The position numbers and the translations under genes were made by a program. 64,000 nt of DNA from Saccharospirillum sp040881935 (GTDB lineage Bacteria > Pseudomonadota > Gammaproteobacteria > Pseudomonadales > Natronospirillaceae): contig NZ_JBBECH010000030.1 of the NCBI RefSeq assembly GCF_040881935.1, forward strand, positions 1-64,000, written 5' to 3'. Below the pieces are notes generated by a model. The model ran no database searches, was not told where the DNA came from, and saw only the letters and a list, made by a program, of their open reading frames with translations. This document shows positions 58,091 through 64,000 of this stretch, piece after piece (position 1 is the first letter of the stretch; each line of letters opens with the position of its first letter).

Positions 58091-59752
58091 ATGAGCGACG
58101 TCTACACCCATACGCAATACCCCGGTGGTATGAAAGCCACGGTTGACCCGGAAGCCTTTGACACAGTGCTCGATCTGTTCGACCAGAAAACCAAAGAGTT
58201 TGCCGACAAACCGGCCTACACCTGCATGGGCCAGACGCTCACTTACGCGGATATCGACCGGCTGTCTGGCAACTTTGCCGCCTATTTGCAGAACGAGACA
58301 GACTTGCAGCCCGGCGACCGCATCGCGGTGCAGTTGCCCAATATTCTGCAATACCCCATTGCTGTTTTTGGCGCGTTGCGTGCCGGTCTGGTCGTGGTCA
58401 ATACCAACCCGTTGTACACCGACCGTGAGCTCGAACACCAGATGAACGATTCCGGTGCCAAGGCCCTGGTGGTGTATGCCGGCATGGCCGCTCAGGCGAC
58501 TCGAGTTCAGCCGAAGACACCGGTCAAGCGCATTATCGTCACCGAAATTGCCGATCTGCACCCGGGTTTGAAGCGGGTTCTGGTCAATACCGTGGTCAAG
58601 AAGGTCAAGAAAATGGTACCGGCCTACGACACCAGTAAAGTCGGCAGCTTCCGCGATGCGTTGAAACAGGGCAGCACCAAAACCTACAAACGCACGCCAA
58701 GCAAGCACGATGAAACCATCATTCTGCAGTACACCGGCGGCACAACGGGCGTGGCCAAGGGTGCGATGCTGACCAACCGCAACCTGATCGCCAACATGCT
58801 GCAGTGTTACGAGTTCTTCAAGCTGACGCTGAAAGACGGCCAGGAAACCTTCGTCGCGCCGTTGCCGCTGTATCACATCTATGCGTTTACCGTGAACTGC
58901 ATGACCATCATGTTCACCGGTAACCACAACCTGCTGATTCCCAACCCGCGCGACATCCCGGGCTTTGTCAAAGAGCTGGGCAAACATCGGTTCACCGGCT
59001 TTGCTGGTCTGAATACGTTGTTTGTGGCGCTGATGAATAACGAAGACTTCAAAAAAGTCGATTTCAGTGCCCTGAAACTGACCATTTCCGGCGGCATGGC
59101 GCTGACGCGTGCGGCGGCTGAGCGCTGGGAAGAAGTGACCGGTTGCCCGGTCTCCGAAGGTTATGGCATGACCGAATCGTCACCGGTGATCTCCTTTAAC
59201 CCAGCGGGTTTCCAGCAACTGGGTACCATCGGTATTCCGGCGCCAAACACCGAAGTGCGCATCGCGGATGACGATGGCAAACTCCTCGGCTTTGATGAGC
59301 CAGGCGAACTGCAGGTGCGCGGCCCTCAGGTGATGAAAGGCTACTGGAATCGCCCGGATGACACCGCCAAAACCATCGATGAAGCAGGCTTCCTGAAAAC
59401 CGGCGACATTGCCGTGTTGCTGAAAGACGGCTACCTGAAGATCGTCGACCGCAAGAAAGACATGATCGTGGTGTCCGGCTTCAACGTCTACCCGAACGAA
59501 ATCGAAGACGTGCTGACACGCCACCCGAAAGTGGTTGAATGCGCCGCTGTCGGGGTGCCGAGCGAGAAAACCGGTGAAGCGGTCAAAGTCTTTGTGGTCA
59601 CCAACGGCCCGGTCGAGGAAAAAGAACTGTCGGATTTCTGCCGTGAAGGCCTGACCGGCTACAAGATACCCAAGCAGTTTGTATTCCGTGACGAACTGCC
59701 CAAGACGAACGTGGGCAAGGTGCTGCGCCGCGAGTTGCGCGACGCCGAATAA
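58091..59752 (+). CDS. fadD: Long-chain acyl-CoA synthetase FadD
   Basis: The 553-residue AMP-forming ligase activates fatty acids with ATP and CoA at the inner membrane. It contains the P-loop YTGGTTGVAKGAMLTNRNL (about 212-230), VSEGYGMTESSPVISF (about 354-369), the FACS-type DRKKDMIVVSGFNVYPNEIE (about 452-471), and the C-terminal catalytic lysine in KTNVGKVLRRELRD. ATG at 58091 follows AGAGGAGTGTCC; an earlier in-frame ATG at 58022 is less likely. It is a single-gene unit with its own promoter region and a strong terminator. Confidence 0.95.
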   Translation: MSDVYTHTQYPGGMKATVDPEAFDTVLDLFDQKTKEFADKPAYTCMGQTLTYADIDRLSGNFAAYLQNETDLQPGDRIAVQLPNILQYPIAVFGALRAGLVVVNTNPLYTDRELEHQMNDSGAKALVVYAGMAAQATRVQPKTPVKRIIVTEIADLHPGLKRVLVNTVVKKVKKMVPAYDTSKVGSFRDALKQGSTKTYKRTPSKHDETIILQYTGGTTGVAKGAMLTNRNLIANMLQCYEFFKLTLKDGQETFVAPLPLYHIYAFTVNCMTIMFTGNHNLLIPNPRDIPGFVKELGKHRFTGFAGLNTLFVALMNNEDFKKVDFSALKLTISGGMALTRAAAERWEEVTGCPVSEGYGMTESSPVISFNPAGFQQLGTIGIPAPNTEVRIADDDGKLLGFDEPGELQVRGPQVMKGYWNRPDDTAKTIDEAGFLKTGDIAVLLKDGYLKIVDRKKDMIVVSGFNVYPNEIEDVLTRHPKVVECAAVGVPSEKTGEAVKVFVVTNGPVEEKELSDFCREGLTGYKIPKQFVFRDELPKTNVGKVLRRELRDAE

Positions 59753-59768
59753 TAGCACTGGTCTGAGA

Positions 59769-59804
59769 GACGCAAGCCCCGGGCGTGCCGGGCTTGCGTC
59801 TTTT
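59769..59804 (+). terminator. Rho-independent terminator after fadD
   Basis: The arms GACGCAAGCCCCGG and CCGGGCTTGCGTC (one bulged base) with loop GCGTG form a GC-rich stem, followed by TTTTCTGTTT. It lies 16 bp after the fadD stop. The outer bases GACG/CGTC recall a unit of the 17-bp arrays, and a TGTTTTACGTTCCCCAT unit-like stretch follows at about 59823, so it could contain a degenerate member. Confidence 0.88.
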
Positions 59805-59884
59805 CTGTTTCTGCGCTGCTTGCTGTTTTACGTTCCCCATCCAGATGCCTATAATGCCGTCCCTTTTGGCTGACAGGTCTATAC

Positions 59885-62800
59885 ATGCCGTCCAGTGCAG
59901 TATCAACCGCGGAACTGACCCCCGATCTGGTTCAGCAGAACCTGTCGCAGTGTCTTGTCCGTGACCGGCATTACCTGATACAACGCTGCAAGACTTGGCG
60001 TCAGCAGCTAAAAAAAGGGGAGGTATCGCCTTCCCTGGTTGCCGCTATTGAAAAAGCATTTACCCGTTCCCGTGAGAGGTTTGATGCGCGCGTACTGCGT
60101 CTCCCTGAGATTCGCCTGAATGAGACCTTGCCGGTATCCGAGCGGGCCGAGGATATTCTTGCCGCCATCACTGAACACCAGGTGGTGGTGATTGCCGGTG
60201 AGACCGGCTCGGGCAAGACCACACAGATTCCCAAGCTGTGTTTGCGGGCAGGCCTGGGCCGGGCCGGGATGATTGGTCATACCCAGCCTCGCCGGCTGGC
60301 GGCGCGTTCGGTTGCAGACCGGCTATCTGAAGAGTTAAACGTTGAACTCGGTCAGCAGGTGGGGTATCAGGTTCGCTTTACTGATCAGTCCAACGACGAC
60401 ACCCTGATCAAGCTGATGACCGACGGTATTTTGCTGAACGAAATTCAGCAGGATCCGTTTCTCAATAAATACGACACCCTCATCATTGATGAAGCCCACG
60501 AGCGCAGTCTGAACATCGACTTTCTATTGGGTTATTTGAAGCAGTTGTTGCCGCGTCGGCCGGACCTGAAACTGATCATCACCTCGGCGACCATTGATGT
60601 TGAGCGTTTCTCGGAGCATTTCAGCCAGGCACCGGTGATCGAAGTAGCGGGGCGCAGCTATCCGGTTGAACATCTGTACCGGCCGATGAGCCCGGATGAA
60701 GATGACTACGCTTCAGACCTGCCCAGTGCCGTGCTTAATGCCATTGAAGAGATAGAGCAGCGTGAACGCGCTGGTAAAACAGCGCACAGCGGCGGTGATG
60801 TGCTGGTGTTTCTGCCGGGTGAGCGGGAGATTCGGGAGACGTTTAACATCCTGAAGCGCGCTCAGTTACGACACACCGAATTGCTGCCGCTGTACGCTCG
60901 TTTAAGTGCCAGTGAACAACAGCGGATCTTTGCCAGCCACAGTGGCCGACGCATTGTGTTGTCGACCAACGTCGCCGAAACCTCGCTGACGGTGCCGGGT
61001 ATTCATTACGTCATCGACAGCGGCCTGGTGCGCATCAGTCGCTACAGCTACCGCTCCAAAATCCAGCGCCTGCCGATTGAGCCGATTTCCCAGGCCTCGG
61101 CCAATCAGCGGGCGGGGCGATGCGGTCGTATCGCGCCGGGCCTGTGCATTCGGCTCTATGACGAAGAGGAATTCCAGCAACGACCTGCCTTTACTGACCC
61201 GGAGATACTGCGCACCAATCTCGCGTCGGTGATACTGCAAATGCTGCATATGCGGCTCGGCCAGGTAGAGGATTTTCCGTTTCTGGAACCCCCCGATAGC
61301 CGGATGATCCGCGACGGTTATACGCTGCTGACTGAATTGGCGGCGGTGACCGACAAAGGCCATTTGACGCCACTTGGCAAAGAGCTGGCACGGCTGCCGG
61401 TCGACCCGCGCCTGGGCAGAATGGTGATTGAAGCCAACCGCCAGAAATCGCTGAGTGAAGTGTTGGTGATCGCAGCGGCGCTGTCGATCCCAGACCCGCG
61501 TGAGCGACCGCAGGACAAACAACAGGCGGCCACCGAAAAACACGCTCAGGATAAAGACAAAGACTCCGATTTTCTGGCGTTCTGGAACCTCTGGCAGCGC
61601 TACGAAGAACAGCGCCAGACACTCAGCCAGGGCCAGTTGCGCAAGTTCTGCAAAACGCAGTTTCTGAACTACCTGCGCATGCGCGAATGGCGTGATATTC
61701 ACCGCCAGTTGCATCTGCTGGCCAAATCGCTCGGGTTTCGCTTGAATGATCAGGTAGCCAGTTACGAGCAGGTCCACAAGGCGCTGGCCTCGGGTTTGCT
61801 GTCGCAGATCGCGACCTACAAGGAAGAGAAACTCTACACCGCCGCCCGGGGGCGCCAGTGTCGAATTCATCCTTCATCCGCGTTGTCTCGCAAAGGGCCC
61901 AAATGGTTGGTTGCGGCTGAACTGGTAGAAACCACTCAGGTGTTCGCGCGCACCGTGGCGCGCATCGAACCGGCCTGGCTCGAACCGCTGGCCATGCATT
62001 TGATAAAACGCAACCACACCGACCCGCACTGGGAAAAGAAGCGTGGTCAGGTCGTCGCCAAAGAAACGCTGATGCTCTATGGCCTGCCCATCGTTGCCCA
62101 GCGCTCGGTGCATTTCGGGGCCATTGACCCGCCGTTGGCACGTGAGATTTTTATCCGCTCGGCCTTGGTAGAGGGTGAATTTCAGACTAACGCCCCCTTC
62201 TTCCAGCGCAACCGGGCCATGTTGGCGGAAGTGACCGGTCTGGAAGACAAGACCCGCCGCCGCGATATTCTGGTCGATGACGATCAACTGGTGGCTTTTT
62301 ACGACCAGCGCATTCCGGCCGACATCGTCAATGCCGCCGGTTTTCACGCCTGGCTCAAACAGCAGCCCAAAGACGCGCTCGATCTAACCCCGGAAGCACT
62401 GATGCAGCATTCGGCGGATCAGGTTAACGAGCAGCAGTACCCGGATTTTATAACCGTCGGGCGCATGAAACTGCCCCTGAAATACCAGTTCGAACCGGGA
62501 ACAGAAGCCGATGGTGTCACCATGACAGTACCGGCCGGTGCGCTTGCTCAGTTGCCAGCCGGTCGGTTGGAATGGCTGGTGCCGGGCATGCTGCGCGACA
62601 AAATCATTGCGTTGATCAAGGCATTGCCGAAATCTTACCGGCGCAATTTTGTGCCGGTTCCGGATTTTGCCGATGCGCTGATGAACAGCCTGGCACCGGA
62701 TGACACCCCGCTGACCAGGGCCATCGCCGAGCGGTTGTTCCGTATGACCGGTATTCGCGTGCCGCAAGATGAATGGCAACCCGACAAACTCGAAGCCCAT

Positions 62801-63811
62801 CACCGGTTCCGCTTCAACGTGGTTGATGACGCCGGTAAAGTCATCGCCTCGGGTCGCGATCTGGATGCCCTGAAATCCCCGGCCAATGTTCAGGCGGCCA
62901 AAGACCGGGCGAGCGCGACCAAAACCCGGGCGGAGGATTCAGGCCCGGCTCATTACACCGACTGGTCGTTTGCTGGTTTGCCCGAAGTAGAGCACCGCAT
63001 TCAGGCGGGCATTCACATTGATGTGTTCCCGGCGCTGGTCGACAAAGTCAACGCAGTCGCGTTGGAGTCGTTCACGCAGCAACCCTGGGCCGAACAACAG
63101 CATCGCCAGGGTTTACGGCGCCTGGCCTGGTTTCAGCTGGAACAGCCACTGAGCTACCTGGCCAAACGTCTGCCAGCCTTCAAGGAAAGTGCCTTGCTGT
63201 TTGCGCCCTATGGCAAGGCAGAGCCACTGCGTCAGGACTTGCTGTGGGCCATACTGGCGCGAACGCTGGACCGTGGTAAACCCTTGCCGCGAACGCAGAC
63301 GGAGTTTGCTGCCTGGGTCGAAGCCGGCCGTGGCGATCTGGTAGAGCAGGGCGAACAGCTGGCGCGTCAGGTGCATGAGGTGCTGCATCGTCACCACCAG
63401 ATACGTAAACAATTGAAAGGACGCGTGACCTTTGCCACAGCCTTCATTTACGCTGACATCGCCGGGCAATTAAATCATCTGGTCTACCCCGGTTTTATCA
63501 GCGCAACACAGGCTGACTGGTTTGCCGAATTACCACGGTATCTGGACGGTGCCGATCGGCGTCTGAACCGGGCGGGCGGTGTACCTGCCCGGGAGCAGTT
63601 TTTGGTGGATGAACTCGCTGGCTTTTGGCAACGTTACCAGATCAAGCAGCGCACCTTGACAGAACAGCAAATGGTTAGCCCGGCGTTGACGGAGTTTCGC
63701 TGGTTGCTGGAAGAATATCGGGTCTCGCTGTTTGCGCAGACGCTGGGTACCAAGGTACCGATCTCGGCTAAACGACTGGAAAAACAATGGCAACAGGTAC
63801 TCGCTGAATGA
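59885..63811 (+). CDS. hrpA: ATP-dependent RNA helicase HrpA
   Basis: The 1308-residue DEAH-box helicase acts in RNA metabolism, including resolving stalled ribosomes. The helicase core has motif I AGETGSGKTTQIPKLCLRAG (about 105-124), motif II DEAHERSLNIDFLLG (about 202-216), motif III TSATID and motif VI QRAGRCGRIAPGLCIRLYDE (about 405-424). Next come the HA2/OB modules, and the long HrpA-specific C-terminal region of about 600 residues (DUF3418-like) is complete. ATG at 59885 lies 132 bp after the fadD stop. Its stop overlaps the next gene by 4 bp. Confidence 0.95.
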   Translation: MPSSAVSTAELTPDLVQQNLSQCLVRDRHYLIQRCKTWRQQLKKGEVSPSLVAAIEKAFTRSRERFDARVLRLPEIRLNETLPVSERAEDILAAITEHQVVVIAGETGSGKTTQIPKLCLRAGLGRAGMIGHTQPRRLAARSVADRLSEELNVELGQQVGYQVRFTDQSNDDTLIKLMTDGILLNEIQQDPFLNKYDTLIIDEAHERSLNIDFLLGYLKQLLPRRPDLKLIITSATIDVERFSEHFSQAPVIEVAGRSYPVEHLYRPMSPDEDDYASDLPSAVLNAIEEIEQRERAGKTAHSGGDVLVFLPGEREIRETFNILKRAQLRHTELLPLYARLSASEQQRIFASHSGRRIVLSTNVAETSLTVPGIHYVIDSGLVRISRYSYRSKIQRLPIEPISQASANQRAGRCGRIAPGLCIRLYDEEEFQQRPAFTDPEILRTNLASVILQMLHMRLGQVEDFPFLEPPDSRMIRDGYTLLTELAAVTDKGHLTPLGKELARLPVDPRLGRMVIEANRQKSLSEVLVIAAALSIPDPRERPQDKQQAATEKHAQDKDKDSDFLAFWNLWQRYEEQRQTLSQGQLRKFCKTQFLNYLRMREWRDIHRQLHLLAKSLGFRLNDQVASYEQVHKALASGLLSQIATYKEEKLYTAARGRQCRIHPSSALSRKGPKWLVAAELVETTQVFARTVARIEPAWLEPLAMHLIKRNHTDPHWEKKRGQVVAKETLMLYGLPIVAQRSVHFGAIDPPLAREIFIRSALVEGEFQTNAPFFQRNRAMLAEVTGLEDKTRRRDILVDDDQLVAFYDQRIPADIVNAAGFHAWLKQQPKDALDLTPEALMQHSADQVNEQQYPDFITVGRMKLPLKYQFEPGTEADGVTMTVPAGALAQLPAGRLEWLVPGMLRDKIIALIKALPKSYRRNFVPVPDFADALMNSLAPDDTPLTRAIAERLFRMTGIRVPQDEWQPDKLEAHHRFRFNVVDDAGKVIASGRDLDALKSPANVQAAKDRASATKTRAEDSGPAHYTDWSFAGLPEVEHRIQAGIHIDVFPALVDKVNAVALESFTQQPWAEQQHRQGLRRLAWFQLEQPLSYLAKRLPAFKESALLFAPYGKAEPLRQDLLWAILARTLDRGKPLPRTQTEFAAWVEAGRGDLVEQGEQLARQVHEVLHRHHQIRKQLKGRVTFATAFIYADIAGQLNHLVYPGFISATQADWFAELPRYLDGADRRLNRAGGVPAREQFLVDELAGFWQRYQIKQRTLTEQQMVSPALTEFRWLLEEYRVSLFAQTLGTKVPISAKRLEKQWQQVLAE

Positions 63812-64000
63812 AACACGGCATCAAGGAATATCGACTGAAAGTGCCGACCTGGCAGGGCGGCCAGTTGTTTGTTCGTCAGTTTCTACCAGAGGCACCCCAG
63901 GCGATGGTCGTGCTCTTGCACGGCCTTGGTAATAAGGGCGATGTGTTTTGCCACCAGGGGCACGGGTTGGCACAGTTTCTGGCCGATATGGGCTTTCACT
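63808..64000 (+). CDS. Alpha/beta hydrolase, cut by the window end
   Basis: The visible 64 residues begin MKHGIKEYRLKVPTWQGGQL and contain the early strand-turn VVLLHGLGNKGDVF, in which His-Gly forms the oxyanion-hole motif of alpha/beta hydrolases, followed by GHGLAQFLADMGF. The nucleophile elbow and catalytic His lie beyond the window. ATG overlaps the hrpA stop by 4 bp (ATGA), so it is co-transcribed. The exact substrate class is not determinable. Confidence 0.8.
   Translation, partial: MKHGIKEYRLKVPTWQGGQLFVRQFLPEAPQAMVVLLHGLGNKGDVFCHQGHGLAQFLADMGFH

Overview
The window is chromosomal DNA from a Gram-negative gammaproteobacterium, most like a marine Marinobacter/Oceanospirillales-type organism. 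The evidence is the block ffs-dnaX-ybaB-recR-rnd-ycgL-ycgN, an LptF/LptG pair, MsbA, WaaL, cmoM and hrpA. No species can be fixed from the sequence alone. The backbone is moderately GC-rich; a stretch around 7.5-12.2 kb is clearly AT-richer and looks imported. A run of 100 N (2188-2287) is an assembly gap that cuts rmlD and rmlA.

Region 1 (0.15-24 kb) is an O-antigen locus. A small MarR-type EPS-associated regulator is followed by rmlB, rmlD, rmlA and rmlC (dTDP-rhamnose), then a DegT aminotransferase fragment that marks a recombination junction. Next come a GT56 (WecF-like) transferase, a hexapeptide acyltransferase and wecE (dTDP-Fuc4N), a decayed TIR-like gene with an intact membrane-protein partner, a sulfotransferase, a Wzx flippase, a GT2, a frameshifted Wzy polymerase, further GTs, wbpP and wbpO/tviB (UDP-GalNAc/GalNAcA), a GT4, a WbpV-like reductase, a PglC-like initiating transferase and wbpM. 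The WaaL ligase lies opposite wbpM. The predicted repeat unit therefore includes N-acetyl-6-deoxyhexosamine-phosphate priming, GalNAcA, rhamnose and Fuc4N(Ac), possibly with sulfate.

Region 2 (23.8-36.9 kb) is an LPS core/export block. It holds core-type glycosyltransferases, an unusual InaA-type kinase fused to a glycoside-hydrolase-like domain, and a tightly overlapping run of phosphatase, ATP-grasp (TupA-like), Stealth phosphotransferase, YrbL-like kinase, second phosphatase and msbA. Opposite to it lie lptF and lptG.

Region 3 (37-43.8 kb) carries a phosphomannomutase, galE, cmoM, queE and a GGDEF/EAL protein. Region 4 (43.8-51.7 kb, minus strand) is a lipid/photo-oxidative-stress group: small envelope proteins, cfa, a DUF1365 protein, a FAD amine oxidase, a SnoaL-like protein, photolyase and a DUF523/DUF1722 protein. 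Region 5 (51.9-64 kb) is housekeeping: the 4.5S RNA gene ffs, dnaX, ybaB, recR, rnd, ycgL, ycgN, fadD, hrpA and the start of an alpha/beta hydrolase.

The most striking non-coding structure is a family of eight intergenic arrays built from degenerate 17-bp tandem units, usually in two inverted arms: purine-rich GACGYRRRACATRRANN, then pyrimidine-rich TGTYYYRCGTCNNTTAN. They sit against, or supply, stop codons of neighbouring genes. All recognisable copies lie in the first 38.8 kb, the envelope half. A heptamer array (AGCTCAC; 1-60 and 49274-49329) and a CACGGAA-type array (19843-19935) share the same design with unrelated sequence. Two remnants of Rpn-type nucleases lie beside such arrays. A 10-bp tandem repeat inside wzy is a plausible phase-variation switch, here in the off state.
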